A DNA stretch of 64,000 nt from Bacteroidia bacterium (GCA_030424545.1 JAUHWL010000014.1:1-64000), one strand, 5' to 3'; shown: positions 18,872-27,816, counted from the first letter of the stretch. Program-made: numbers and translations. The notes: generated by a model not told the origin, from the letters alone.

Positions 18872-20846
18872 CAACTTGGCTAAACACATTTTCACTTGGT
18901 TTTGTCTCTTTTTTTGCAGCGTAAATCTAGCGGCAGAAGACGGAGTATGGGACATACAAGCATATGACTGGGAAGAAAAACCACAATTAGAAAACCGCGC
19001 ATACATCACTAAATTAGAAGAAGCTATTATTAAAAATACGCATCTTTTTCAGATTTTTTATGAAGGAGAAGATGCCGCCATGTACGAACTCTTGCACCGC
19101 AAAATTTGGGTGGGCAGCGAAAAAAGCATTCAGAGTTACAACAAACTTTATTTGCCCGTTGGCGATGATGAAAACGTAAAAATTTTAAAAGCACGTGTGT
19201 TGCTACCAAATGGCGAAATTTTTACACTAAACGATAAAGACGTACAAGAAGGCAAGGATGAAGAAGACAATACGTATAGATATTTTGCTCTAGATGGTGT
19301 ACAAAAAGGCAGTGTGGTAGAATACCTTTTTCTTACAAAAACTGACCCCAGCTATATGGGCACCCGTGTTACCCTGCAAAGAGATGTTCCGGTGTATGAT
19401 ATTACGTTTGAATTGGTGGTACCGAACAACTTAATTTTTAAATTAAAATCGTACAACCAATTAAATCAGCCCGAAAAAGATACCGTGTTGCGCTACCAAA
19501 ATAGGTATTACATCTACCAAGATTCTTTAGCAAAATTTAAAGAAGAACCTTCTTCATACAGCCGCGCCTACATGGGCTACGTAATATTTGCGTTAGAAAG
19601 AAACCTGTATTCTGGAGCCAAAAACATTAGTTCTTTTAGCAATTCTGCCGCAAATATTTATGCCAACATACACATTGAGGTTGATAAAAAAATGGCCAAA
19701 GAGTTTAAAAAAATAGTTGCTGAAAGCAAGATGAGTTTAGGCAAAACAGATCGTGAAAAAATTGCTTTGCTAGAAAATTATCTAAAAGAAAACTATTTTG
19801 TGTCCAACGTTGGCGGCAAAGAGTTGTACAACGTTTCTAGCATTTTACAATCTCGCGCCATGAATGAGTTTGGCGCCATGCGCCTGTATCACTCCATTTA
19901 CAACTATGCCAATTTTACCAACACCATTGTTTTTACCTCAGACAAAAGCAGCACCCCTTTTGACCCAGATTTTGAAAACAACCTGATGATTACCGAGGAG
20001 TTGCTTTACTTTCCGGAGCAAGATGTATACATGGCACCAACCGACATCACCTCTCGTCTAGGCTTTTTTGACGATAATTTACGCAACACAAAAGGCTTGT
20101 TTATAGAAGGCATTCAATCGGCAGATGGCATCTCTGTTGGTTTAGAAAAAGTTCGCCACATACCACCACTTAATGCCAAAGACAATTACTCTGAGCTAGA
20201 CATAGATTGGCAATTAGAAGGCGATGGAGACCTTGGAAAAATTAACGTTGCGCACACCATGTGGGGCTTGCAAACAGGATACCTGCAAACCATTAGCAAA
20301 TACGTACCCGAAGATGAAATGGATAATTACCGCAAAACAATTTTAGATAGCTACTATGGCGAATCTGAAATAAAAGACGTTGAAGTAGAAAACATAGAAG
20401 GCGTAAACTTCCCTACAAAACCTCTTGTGGTAAAAGCCCATTTTAATGACGAGGTATACACAGAGCCAAGCTCTACCAGCACCATTGTAAAAGTGGGGAT
20501 GATTATTGGTCCGCAAAGCGAAATGTACCTTACCGAAGGCGAACGAAAATTGCCCGTACACCACGGTTTTCCGAAGTGGTACAACCGCAAAATAAAAATT
20601 ACTGTACCCGAAGGTTATGTGCTAAAAAACCTCTCTTCATTGGTGATGAATGTAAAATCTGATGAAGATGAACCTTTAATGGGCTTTGTTAGCAACTACA
20701 CTTATAAAAACAATGTGCTAGAAATAGAGATTAATGAGTGGTATGAAAAAGGCGATTATCCGGCCACAGAATTTGAAAAGTACCGCGAAGTAATTAACGC
20801 TGCTGCAGATTTCAACAAAAAATATGTGGTACTAGAAAAACAATAA
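18849..20846 (+). CDS. DUF3857/transglutaminase-fold paralogue lacking catalytic residues
   Basis: The protein has 665 residues from ATG 18849. A signal peptide (about 13-32) precedes a DUF3857-like domain and a region aligning in order with the transglutaminase core of the upstream paralogue. Where the partner has GDCKG, this protein has SRAMNEFGAM (about 335-345). Where the partner has the His and Asp motifs, it has ENNLMITEELLYF and VYMAPTD. Neither Cys nor His is conserved, so it is probably catalytically inactive. The 23-base overlap with the active gene suggests coupled expression, perhaps as a binding partner. The alignment is by eye. Confidence 0.8.
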   Translation: MLNLLKTNNLAKHIFTWFCLFFCSVNLAAEDGVWDIQAYDWEEKPQLENRAYITKLEEAIIKNTHLFQIFYEGEDAAMYELLHRKIWVGSEKSIQSYNKLYLPVGDDENVKILKARVLLPNGEIFTLNDKDVQEGKDEEDNTYRYFALDGVQKGSVVEYLFLTKTDPSYMGTRVTLQRDVPVYDITFELVVPNNLIFKLKSYNQLNQPEKDTVLRYQNRYYIYQDSLAKFKEEPSSYSRAYMGYVIFALERNLYSGAKNISSFSNSAANIYANIHIEVDKKMAKEFKKIVAESKMSLGKTDREKIALLENYLKENYFVSNVGGKELYNVSSILQSRAMNEFGAMRLYHSIYNYANFTNTIVFTSDKSSTPFDPDFENNLMITEELLYFPEQDVYMAPTDITSRLGFFDDNLRNTKGLFIEGIQSADGISVGLEKVRHIPPLNAKDNYSELDIDWQLEGDGDLGKINVAHTMWGLQTGYLQTISKYVPEDEMDNYRKTILDSYYGESEIKDVEVENIEGVNFPTKPLVVKAHFNDEVYTEPSSTSTIVKVGMIIGPQSEMYLTEGERKLPVHHGFPKWYNRKIKITVPEGYVLKNLSSLVMNVKSDEDEPLMGFVSNYTYKNNVLEIEINEWYEKGDYPATEFEKYREVINAAADFNKKYVVLEKQ

Positions 20847-20850
20847 AACA

Positions 20851-21210
20851 ATGACGCATAAAATAAAAGTAAACGGAATTAAGCTTTTTGCCTATCACGG
20901 GTGCTTAGACGAGGAAGGCCGCATTGGTTCTGATTACGAAGTAAACCTTACGGTGTGGGCAGATTTGGCATACTCGGCACAAACAGACCAACTAAAAGAT
21001 ACGGTAGATTACGTTGCGCTAAACTTGGTTGTAAAAGAAGAAATGGCCATACGCGCTAAGCTTTTAGAAACCGTGGTAAAAAGAATTATAGATAGAATTT
21101 TTAAAAACCATGCAGCCGTAACAAAAGCCGAAGTAAGTGTAAGCAAACTAGGCCCACCCATAGAGGGCGATGTAGAGCGTGTAAGTGTAATCATGAAGCA
21201 AAAACGTTAG
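20851..21210 (+). CDS. folB: Dihydroneopterin aldolase
   Basis: FolB splits 7,8-dihydroneopterin into 6-hydroxymethyl-dihydropterin and glycolaldehyde in folate synthesis. The 119-residue length is normal for this small octameric enzyme. Conserved features are FAYHGCLDEEGRIG near the N-terminus, the Tyr of TVDYVAL and the Lys in SVSKLGPPIEG. The gene begins 4 bases after the second DUF3857 gene, so it is probably read from that operon. The stop overlaps that of the convergent gene at 21207. Confidence 0.95.
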   Translation: MTHKIKVNGIKLFAYHGCLDEEGRIGSDYEVNLTVWADLAYSAQTDQLKDTVDYVALNLVVKEEMAIRAKLLETVVKRIIDRIFKNHAAVTKAEVSVSKLGPPIEGDVERVSVIMKQKR

Positions 21211-22088
21211 CGCATAATCAAATACATTTCGCAGTACCCAACTTGGGTGTTCTGCCAAACAACATCATAAGTTTTGCCTGAAATTACATTTATGGTACCT
21301 ACCCCTTCCACTTGGCAGTTACCATTGTAACCACAGCTTATTGCGCCAGTAATGGTGTAATTAACCTCGCCAGTGGGTAAATTATCTACTCTTATTCTAT
21401 TAACGGTTGGGTAATATGTTTGGTCATGAATGGTTATGGCTAAGTCTAAAATACAACCCAATTGATCTCCTGTATATTCTAAAAAAACGAAAGCTTTCTT
21501 TTTTGTTTCTGCTGTGGTTTGCGAATCGTCTTCTGTTTGTTTTGTCTTTTTTACAATCGGTTCTGGTTTTATTTCTTCCTTATATTCAAGTTCAACTCTA
21601 AAGCTAGGTTTAGAATCGTCTTTAAAATTTACCGGCACCCACTTACGTGCTAATTTAAATGATGGATGTTTTAAAATCACTTCAAACCTATCTTCGCCAA
21701 TACCGTTTACAGGCAAATAAAGGTTTCCGTCAACATCGGTAGAACCAGAAATTTTATCATCAATTGCCAAATATCCTTTCACGGCCTGTATGGGTTTTCC
21801 GTTTACATCAACTACCAACCCCAATATGTCTTTGTTTTTTTCTAAAGATTTTGCTTTTTCTTTATCAGATTTCCAACTAGTAAATACCCATGCACCAATG
21901 CCTACAATGGCCACAAACAAAGCGCCTCTAATCATTAAGGTTATTATTCTAAAACTCTGTTCTTTAGTCATATTAGAAAAAATATTTTTCTGTATGATGC
22001 TTTTAAAAAGAGTCATTGTGGCAAAAATGGCCAAGCCCGCAAGCCCAGTATACTTTAAAATATTTTCTATTAAAGCTGGATCTGTCAT
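21207..22088 (-). CDS. Two-helix membrane protein with carboxypeptidase-regulatory-like domain
   Basis: The protein has 293 residues from ATG 22088; a TTG at 22139 would add 17 residues before a less natural start. Two transmembrane segments (about 12-28 and 50-68) are followed by a lysine-rich stretch and a CarboxypepD_reg-like beta-sandwich (about 88-165; VVDVNGKPIQAVKGYLAI). A charged Lys/Glu linker comes next, then a C-terminal beta-rich domain with four Cys residues in pairs around GCILD, SCGYNGNCQ and YCEM. I do not recognise the full architecture. The C-terminal domain probably lies outside the cytoplasm. It is divergent from tRNA-Cys and convergent with folB. Confidence 0.6.
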   Translation of the reverse strand: MTDPALIENILKYTGLAGLAIFATMTLFKSIIQKNIFSNMTKEQSFRIITLMIRGALFVAIVGIGAWVFTSWKSDKEKAKSLEKNKDILGLVVDVNGKPIQAVKGYLAIDDKISGSTDVDGNLYLPVNGIGEDRFEVILKHPSFKLARKWVPVNFKDDSKPSFRVELEYKEEIKPEPIVKKTKQTEDDSQTTAETKKKAFVFLEYTGDQLGCILDLAITIHDQTYYPTVNRIRVDNLPTGEVNYTITGAISCGYNGNCQVEGVGTINVISGKTYDVVWQNTQVGYCEMYLIMR

Positions 22089-22150
22089 AATAAAAAGATG
22101 AAGGTCTAAAATAGCAAAATCAATTCTTGCAATTGCCAACTTTAAATAAT

Positions 22151-22158
22151 TACTTTTG
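22151..22158 (+). promoter_or_regulatory. -7 box for tRNA-Cys
   Basis: TACTTTTG is an exact TAnnTTTG box followed by CGGCC, 17 bases before the first base of the tRNA. A TTG at 22133-22135 may be the -33 element. Confidence 0.6.
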
Positions 22159-22175
22159 CGGCCATCTGTAAAAAA

Positions 22176-22246
22176 GGTTCCATGGCCGAGCGGCTAGGCA
22201 CTGGTCTGCAAAACCAGCTACAGCGGTTCGAATCCGCTTGGAACCT
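22176..22246 (+). tRNA. tRNA-Cys (anticodon GCA)
   Basis: The 71-nt cloverleaf has acceptor arms GGTTCCA (22176-22182) and TGGAACC (22239-22245) with discriminator T, as expected for cysteine. The anticodon stem is CTGGT/ACCAG (22201-22205, 22213-22217) and the loop CTGCAAA places anticodon GCA at 22208-22210. The T-arm is GCGG-TTCGAAT-CCGC. CCA is not encoded. A promoter lies just upstream and a terminator just downstream, so it is a monocistronic tRNA gene. Confidence 0.97.
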
Positions 22247-22251
22247 CAACG

Positions 22252-22287
22252 AAAAAGCCTTGACGTATTCTCATCAAGGCTTTTTTT
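22252..22287 (+). terminator. Terminator after tRNA-Cys
   Basis: Arms AAAAAGCCTTGA (22252-22263) and TCAAGGCTTTTT (22274-22285) form a 12-bp stem with a 10-base loop and a T tract. Confidence 0.9.
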
Positions 22288-22320
22288 ATTTAATCCAATC
22301 ATAATTTTTACGCTTCACGC

Positions 22321-23388
22321 ATGAATTATAAATTGCAAAAAAAAATTATGAAGTCATCTATACTGTGTTTTGTATTTCTTTTTGTTGCTCTTACTGCTTC
22401 GGCTCAAAAAGACTCTTTAATTTTAAATAACGGCAACACCATTGTTGGTGAAATTAAAAAGATGGACAAAGGTGTTTTACAAATAGAAACGCCATATTCA
22501 GACAGCGATTTTCAAATAGAATTAGAAGGTATTAAAGAAATCTACTCTAAATCTCGCTTTATGTTTACCACTTCTGATGGCAATAGGTACACCGGTACTT
22601 TTTATTCTGGCACCGATGGCAACATTGTGATTGAAGATGAAAATACAGGCACTGTAACAGTGCTGCTTACTGATATTGTTTTTATAAATGGGCTTGATGA
22701 TGGTTTTCTGAGCCGGCTTTATGCCAATATAGATTTAGGTTATTCACTAACCAAGGCCAACAATCAACAACAGTTTAATTTTAACTTTAGAATGGGCTAT
22801 CTGGCCGATTTATGGTCATTAGACGGCTATTACAATTCTTTATTTTCTTCTCAAACAGATGTAGAAGATATCATAAGAAATGATGGAGGCGTTGGTTATA
22901 AGTACTATCTACCCAGAGATTGGTATTTGTCTGCAGATCTTACATTTTTATCTAACACAGAGCAGCAATTAGATTTAAGAACCAACAGCAAAATTGGGCT
23001 GGGTAAATACCTTATCCATTCTAATAGCGCTTATTGGGGATTTAGTGTAGGTGCGGCAAACAACAATGAAACATTTAGTTTAACCTCATCAGATGCTACT
23101 AGAGACTCGTTATACTCACGCAATTCTTGGGAGGGAGTTATAGGCACAGAACTTAACTTATATGATATAGGCGATTTAAACCTATATACTAACTTAATTG
23201 CTTACCCAAGTTTTACCGAGTCTGGCAGATGGCGTACAGACTTTAGGTTTGATGCAAAATATGACAATTTTTTGCTAAAAGATTTTTACCTCAGAGCAGG
23301 GTTTACACTTAACTATGACAACCAACCTGCAGAAGCTGGAAGAGAGGTTGATTATGTTTTTACAACCGGATTTGGATGGGAATGGTAA
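22321..23388 (+). CDS. DUF481 family outer-membrane protein
   Basis: The 355-residue protein has a signal peptide ending SAQ (about residue 29); the start may be ATG 22321 or the internal ATG at 22348. After it comes a small beta domain (about 30-110; LNNGNTIVGEIKKMDKGVLQIET), the kind found in front of DUF481 proteins. The remainder is a DUF481 barrel (about 130-355; LYANIDLGYSLTKANNQQQFNF to a terminal FTTGFGWEW). DUF481 proteins resemble the salt-stress-induced YdiY outer-membrane protein of E. coli; function is not established. It is transcribed alone between the tRNA terminator and a 160-base gap. Confidence 0.82.
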   Translation: MNYKLQKKIMKSSILCFVFLFVALTASAQKDSLILNNGNTIVGEIKKMDKGVLQIETPYSDSDFQIELEGIKEIYSKSRFMFTTSDGNRYTGTFYSGTDGNIVIEDENTGTVTVLLTDIVFINGLDDGFLSRLYANIDLGYSLTKANNQQQFNFNFRMGYLADLWSLDGYYNSLFSSQTDVEDIIRNDGGVGYKYYLPRDWYLSADLTFLSNTEQQLDLRTNSKIGLGKYLIHSNSAYWGFSVGAANNNETFSLTSSDATRDSLYSRNSWEGVIGTELNLYDIGDLNLYTNLIAYPSFTESGRWRTDFRFDAKYDNFLLKDFYLRAGFTLNYDNQPAEAGREVDYVFTTGFGWEW

Positions 23389-23533
23389 AATGCCTTTTCC
23401 CGTTTGCACTGCATCTGTTTTAAAGCGTTTAGCACTCTTGCTTCTTATCAAACAATAAATAAGGCATTTCTCCTTTTGCATCAACATATAAAAAGTTGGT
23501 CTGATAAAAAGAAGCTTGGCGTAACACTTTAAT

Positions 23534-23541
23534 TATATTTG
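23534..23541 (+). promoter_or_regulatory. -7 box for the DUF2752-TM2 pair
   Basis: TATATTTG is an exact match, ending only 7 bases before the ATG at 23549, so the transcript would have almost no leader. Confidence 0.5.
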
Positions 23542-23548
23542 ATGGATA

Positions 23549-23872
23549 ATGAAAAGCCTCCTTACCAATATCGTAAAAAAACCTGGGTTTTTAGAAGCAC
23601 TAATATGGCTTTTTGCACTCGCTTTTTTCGCAATTACAAAGCCTCAACCAGAACAACATTTTACCCTTTGTGTGCCCCATTGGTTGGGTCTAGAAAATTG
23701 TTTAGGTTGTGGCATAGGTCGCAGCATCTCTCACTTTTTACACGGAAATATTGTTGCATCTTGGCAAATGCATTTCTTTGGAATACCCGCTACTTTTATT
23801 TTACTTTATCGCATACTTACCCTATTTTTCAAGCAACTAAAAACCCATATTAAAAACACAAAATATGTCTAG
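23549..23872 (+). CDS. DUF2752 small membrane protein
   Basis: The 107-residue protein has two or three hydrophobic segments (about 16-30, 40-60, 72-92) and the family signature ENCLGCGIGRSISHFLHGN, the Cys/Gly/Arg motif of DUF2752. In Bacteroidota this family commonly neighbours TM2 proteins, as it does here with an 8-base overlap. The paired cysteines could bind metal or form a disulfide, but no activity is known. Confidence 0.85.
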   Translation: MKSLLTNIVKKPGFLEALIWLFALAFFAITKPQPEQHFTLCVPHWLGLENCLGCGIGRSISHFLHGNIVASWQMHFFGIPATFILLYRILTLFFKQLKTHIKNTKYV

Positions 23873-24206
23873 AGTTTTACAATATATACCCGAGGCTCAA
23901 GGAGAAGAATACATCAACCTAGAGCGGATAACAGAGCAAATGGATGAGGATCAACTCCGTGTTTTTTCAATTTCTTATAGAGAAAGAAGAAGGGATCCAC
24001 AGAATGTTTTACTCCTTACGTTGCTCAGCTTTCTAGGTTTTTCTGGGTTTCAACGTTTTTATGTTGGGCAAATTGGTATGGGTATTTTGTATCTATTAAC
24101 CAGCGGCCTTTGCTTTATCGGAACAATTATAGACCTTATTAACCATAAGGATATTGCAAAAGAATACAATGCTGATGTTGCATTAGATATTGCAAAAATG
24201 GTATAG
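23865..24206 (+). CDS. TM2 domain protein
   Basis: The 113-residue protein has a charged N-terminal half (1-45, rich in Glu and Arg) and then a TM2 domain: a first helix VLLLTLLSFLGFSGFQRFYVGQ joined by the typical G-x-x-RFYxG turn to a second helix MGILYLLTSGLCFIGTIIDL. TM2 domains are small membrane modules of uncertain function. Its start overlaps the DUF2752 gene, so the two are translated together. The N-terminal extension resembles Bacteroidota TM2 proteins I recall, which is weak support. Confidence 0.85.
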   Translation: MSRVLQYIPEAQGEEYINLERITEQMDEDQLRVFSISYRERRRDPQNVLLLTLLSFLGFSGFQRFYVGQIGMGILYLLTSGLCFIGTIIDLINHKDIAKEYNADVALDIAKMV

Positions 24207-24249
24207 GGCTTCAACCAAAATATTTAATATCTACTTTAAGAATTAATAC

Positions 24250-25029
24250 ATGTCAACTTTTATTACCACAAAAGCAAATGGTGGTGTTTTAACCATTACG
24301 CTTAACCGCGCAGATAAATACAACAGCTTTGTGCGCGAAATGGCACTGGCCTTACAAACAGAATTACACAAAGCCAATGACGACAAATCTGTAAGATGTA
24401 TTGTGCTTACTGGAGCCGGAAAAGCGTTTTGTGCCGGACAAGATTTGGCTGAAGCTATAGACCCTGATGGACCAGAATTAACCAAAATTGTTAGTGAACA
24501 TTACAACCCTATTATTAAACAAATTAGGCTAACTGCCAAACCCGTAGTGGCCGCCATAAACGGTGTGGCCGCTGGGGCTGGTGCAAATATTGCCTTAGCG
24601 TGCGATGTTGTGGTAGCAGCAGAATCAGCTAGCTTTATTCAGGCGTTTAGCAAAATTGGTTTAATCCCCGATAGTGGAGGCACATTTACGTTGCCACGTC
24701 TTATAGGTTTTCAAAAAGCATCGGCATTAATGATGTTGGGCGATAAAGTTTCTGCCACTGATGCAGAAAAAATGAACATGATTTATGCAGTTTTTCCTGA
24801 CCAAGAATTTGAAGCACAAGTAGAGAAGCTCGCACAAAAATTAGCCACCATGCCAACCAAAGGTTTGGCCTTAACAAAATGTGCACTAAACAGAACGTAC
24901 ATCAATAATTTAGACGAGCAATTGGCTTTGGAAGATGAATTGCAGTCTCAAGCAGGTGGAACTTATGATTACAATGAAGGCGTACAAGCCTTTTTAGAAA
25001 AACGCAAACCTGAATTTAAGGGCGAATAA
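24250..25029 (+). CDS. Enoyl-CoA hydratase/isomerase (PaaG-like)
   Basis: This 259-residue crotonase-fold protein shows the acyl-CoA oxyanion motif GAGKAFCAGQDLAE, the second loop INGVAAGAGANIALACD, and IGLIPDSGGTFTLPRLIG, where the Asp of PDSGG occupies the acid/base region. The pattern most resembles PaaG, the oxepin-CoA-forming isomerase of phenylacetate breakdown, and PaaG-like enzymes of beta-oxidation. Only a 3-hydroxyacyl-CoA dehydrogenase follows (34 bases downstream). With no other paa gene in the window, the substrate remains open. Confidence 0.85.
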   Translation: MSTFITTKANGGVLTITLNRADKYNSFVREMALALQTELHKANDDKSVRCIVLTGAGKAFCAGQDLAEAIDPDGPELTKIVSEHYNPIIKQIRLTAKPVVAAINGVAAGAGANIALACDVVVAAESASFIQAFSKIGLIPDSGGTFTLPRLIGFQKASALMMLGDKVSATDAEKMNMIYAVFPDQEFEAQVEKLAQKLATMPTKGLALTKCALNRTYINNLDEQLALEDELQSQAGGTYDYNEGVQAFLEKRKPEFKGE

Positions 25030-25063
25030 AATTACTACGCCAATTAAAAAATTATAACAAAAC

Positions 25064-26221
25064 ATGATTATAGGAATTATAGGTTCTGGCGCAATGGGTG
25101 CCGGAATTGCACAAGTTGCTGCACAAGCTGGACACCACGTATTGGTGTATGACACACAAGATGTTGCATTGCTTAGGGCACAATCTGGCTTAAAAAAAAT
25201 ATTTGATAGACTGGTAGAAAAACAAAAGTTTACCAGAGCTCAAGCCGATGAGATTATTAACCGCATTTCTTTTGAAGACAACCTTAAAAAATTTAGCAAT
25301 TGTGGCCTTGTGTTAGAAGCTATCATAGAAAAGTTAGAAGCAAAGAAATCTGTTTTTTCCACTTTAGAAGAGGTTGTTAACAATGATTGCATTCTGGCAA
25401 CAAACACATCGTCTTTAAGCGTAGCGGCTATTTCTGCCAACCTTAAACACCCCGAAAGATTGTTGGGCGTGCATTTTTTTAACCCAGCCCCATTAATGCC
25501 TTTGGTAGAAATAATACCCAGCTTACAAACATCTTCTGCCATTACAAAACAAACCGAAGAACTGATAAAAAGCTGGAAAAAAGTTACAGTACTTGCCAAA
25601 GACACCCCTGGATTTATTGTAAATAGAGTAGCAAGACCCTTTTATAGCGAAGCCATAAAAATGTACGAAGAAGGGTTTGCCAGTATGGAAACCATAGACT
25701 GGGCCATGAAAAACATTGGTGGCTTTAGAATGGGCCCTTTTGAGTTGATGGATTTAATTGGCCATGATGTAAATTATGTGGTTACGGAAACTGTTTGGAG
25801 CCAGTTTTATTATGACCCTCGTTTTAAACCAAGCATCACCCAAAAAAGATTGACCGAGGCTGGTTTATACGGCCGTAAAAGCGGAAGAGGATTTTATAAC
25901 TATGCTGAAAAAGCGGAAAAACCTACACCAAATGAAGACGCCAAACTAGGGCAAGAAATTGTAGACCGCATTTTAGCGCTATTGATTAATGAAGCCGCAG
26001 ATGCTGTGTTTTTAAACATTGGTTCTTGCCAAGATATAGATTTGGCTATGACCAAAGGTGTTAATTACCCTAATGGTTTGCTTGCATGGGCCAACCAAAT
26101 TGGCCTAGAAATCGTACTAAACCGTTTGCAAAAATTACAAGAATTTTACGGTGACGACCGATACCGCCCTTGCCCGCTGTTGCGAAAATTGGTGGCCGAC
26201 AATCAAGTATTTAAGCTTTAA
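25064..26221 (+). CDS. 3-hydroxyacyl-CoA dehydrogenase (PaaH/FadB-like)
   Basis: This NAD-dependent enzyme oxidises (S)-3-hydroxyacyl-CoA. The 385 residues start with a Rossmann motif IGIIGSGAMGAGIAQVAA. The catalytic His lies in LLGVHFFNPAPLMPLVEI, and TPGFIVNRVARPF with the C-terminal helical domain (about 185-290) completes the HAD fold. A second C-terminal dehydrogenase-like repeat follows, consistent with the longer PaaH-type form. It forms an operon with the isomerase before it, and a bestrophin gene begins 5 bases after it. Confidence 0.9.
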   Translation: MIIGIIGSGAMGAGIAQVAAQAGHHVLVYDTQDVALLRAQSGLKKIFDRLVEKQKFTRAQADEIINRISFEDNLKKFSNCGLVLEAIIEKLEAKKSVFSTLEEVVNNDCILATNTSSLSVAAISANLKHPERLLGVHFFNPAPLMPLVEIIPSLQTSSAITKQTEELIKSWKKVTVLAKDTPGFIVNRVARPFYSEAIKMYEEGFASMETIDWAMKNIGGFRMGPFELMDLIGHDVNYVVTETVWSQFYYDPRFKPSITQKRLTEAGLYGRKSGRGFYNYAEKAEKPTPNEDAKLGQEIVDRILALLINEAADAVFLNIGSCQDIDLAMTKGVNYPNGLLAWANQIGLEIVLNRLQKLQEFYGDDRYRPCPLLRKLVADNQVFKL

Positions 26222-26226
26222 TACAC

Positions 26227-27213
26227 ATGTATGTAAAAAGAAATTATGGTTTTTTAATGACCTTAAATTGGTCTAAAAAACCATTTATTATTGGGTTTAT
26301 TTATTCTGGCTTTATTTGTATGCTTAGTTATTTATTAAACATAACTATTGTATTGCCTTGGCAACCCATAAGTGTAGTAGGTATTGCCGTTGCATTTTAC
26401 TTAGGTTTTAAAAACAATAGTAGCTACGATAGAACTTGGGAGGCACGCAAAATTTGGGGTGGTATTGTAAATAGCAGCCGTTCTTTTGGGGCAGCTGTTA
26501 CATCTTTTGTAAACGGTCCGAATCAGGAAGCAATAAGACAAGAATTAATTTACAGACACCTTGCTTGGATTACGGCTTTGCGCTACCAATTAAGACTGAG
26601 CCGATCTTGGGAGCATACCGAAGAACGAATAAACACACTCTTTTCTGCTGAAGTTTGCGAAACGTATAATTCTAACTTAGACAAAGAATTAAGCAACTTT
26701 TTAAGTCCCGAAGAATTAGCAGAAATTGATCAAAAATCAAATAAAGCCACACAAATTTTAAAAATCCAATCTCAAAGGCTGCAAGAATTAAGAAACCAAG
26801 AGTATTTTGAAGACTTCCGACACATGGAGTTTCATCATCATGTTACCGAATTTTATACGGATCAAGGAAAAGCAGAACGCATAAAAAACTTTCCGTTTCC
26901 AAGACAGTATGCTTCTACCGCCTTGTGGCTAACCATGCTTTTTTGTGGACTTGTACCTTTTGGTATGATCGATGTGTTTAAAGATTATTCGCTTGTTCTT
27001 TTAATTATTTGCCCAATAATTTCGGCCATGGTTATTTGGATATTCTTTTTGATGGAAAAAATTGGCGATTATTCTGAAAACCCTTTTGAAGGAACCTACA
27101 ATGATGTACCTATTTCTTCTATTTCTCGCGGAATAGAAATTGATTTATTAGAAATGATAGATGATAAGAATATTCCTGAACCTGTAAAAGATATAAACGG
27201 ATTTTTACTGTAA
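26227..27213 (+). CDS. Bestrophin-family anion channel
   Basis: The 328-residue protein fits the bacterial bestrophin (RFP-TM/YneE) family, pentameric chloride or cation channels in the inner membrane. Visible features are an early hydrophobic pair (about 20-62), the conserved GFKNNSSYDRTWEARKIWGGIVN segment following it (pieces of which define the family), and a second hydrophobic pair near residues 235-280 that ends in a conserved ENPFEGTYNDVP. It follows the acyl-CoA enzymes by 5 bases and ends at a strong terminator. Ion selectivity cannot be read from the sequence. Confidence 0.88.
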   Translation: MYVKRNYGFLMTLNWSKKPFIIGFIYSGFICMLSYLLNITIVLPWQPISVVGIAVAFYLGFKNNSSYDRTWEARKIWGGIVNSSRSFGAAVTSFVNGPNQEAIRQELIYRHLAWITALRYQLRLSRSWEHTEERINTLFSAEVCETYNSNLDKELSNFLSPEELAEIDQKSNKATQILKIQSQRLQELRNQEYFEDFRHMEFHHHVTEFYTDQGKAERIKNFPFPRQYASTALWLTMLFCGLVPFGMIDVFKDYSLVLLIICPIISAMVIWIFFLMEKIGDYSENPFEGTYNDVPISSISRGIEIDLLEMIDDKNIPEPVKDINGFLL

Positions 27214-27234
27214 TAACATTCCTTATAACCTAAT

Positions 27235-27277
27235 AAAAAAATGCCCCGTAGTGTAAATACACTACGGGGCATTTTTA
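27235..27277. terminator. Bidirectional terminator between convergent genes
   Basis: A near-perfect 15-bp stem, ATGCCCCGTAGTGTA (27241-27255) with TACACTACGGGGCAT (27258-27272), is flanked by an A run on the left and a T run on the right. It can end both the bestrophin operon and the DUF4399 gene. Confidence 0.92.
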
Positions 27278-27295
27278 AATATGTATCCATTTAGT

Positions 27296-27808
27296 TTACT
27301 TCACGTAAACCGTAATAGTAGCACTCATTTGTTTGCCAAAACTTTGGTGAATACCATTAGCAAACTGCATAATTAATGTGTGCTTACCTGGTGTAAGTGT
27401 AATTTTAGCTTGTGTTTGACCACCACCATAATGAATATGCGTATCATCTGCTGGCACAGCCGTTCCTTGTGGAGTTGCTTCGCCATCTATAATGATGTGG
27501 TGATGCCCTGTACCTGGAACAATTTCGCCTGCTGGATTCACGGCCATCCCTTCTACGCCAAAATCAATCATAACCGGACTTGTTACCGTATCTCCATCAT
27601 TTAAATTGGCAAAGAACACATATGCGCCTTCTGGTGCTGTATAGGTTTCTGCATCTGCTCCAACCGTTCCATCGTGGTTGTGCCCTGCGTGATCATCAAC
27701 AACCGTTTCTTCTGCTGCATTTTCCTCTACATTTCCTTCTTCGGCATTGCCGCAAGCTACCATAGTTGTTGCCAAAACGGCTACCGTAAAAAATTTCTTA
27801 ATCATCAT
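27296..27808 (-). CDS. DUF4399 lipoprotein
   Basis: The 170-residue protein has a lipoprotein signal (MMIKKFFTVAVLATTMVAC). An acidic, histidine-containing linker (about 22-60, with DDHAGHNHDG) precedes a DUF4399 domain marked by YVFFANLNDGDTVTSPV, GTGHHHIIID and the C-terminal TLIMQFANGIHQSFG. The many His residues suggest metal binding, which is inference only. It begins 8 bases after the biotin-carrier gene and shares its direction, so the two are likely co-transcribed. Confidence 0.85.
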   Translation of the reverse strand: MMIKKFFTVAVLATTMVACGNAEEGNVEENAAEETVVDDHAGHNHDGTVGADAETYTAPEGAYVFFANLNDGDTVTSPVMIDFGVEGMAVNPAGEIVPGTGHHHIIIDGEATPQGTAVPADDTHIHYGGGQTQAKITLTPGKHTLIMQFANGIHQSFGKQMSATITVYVK

Positions 27809-27816
27809 TTTTTTAA

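Noticed and set aside
23275-23487. Minus-strand frame of 70 codons between DUF481 and DUF2752 genes
   Set aside because: It overlaps the end of the DUF481 gene by over 110 bases and shows no signal peptide, motif or coding composition.
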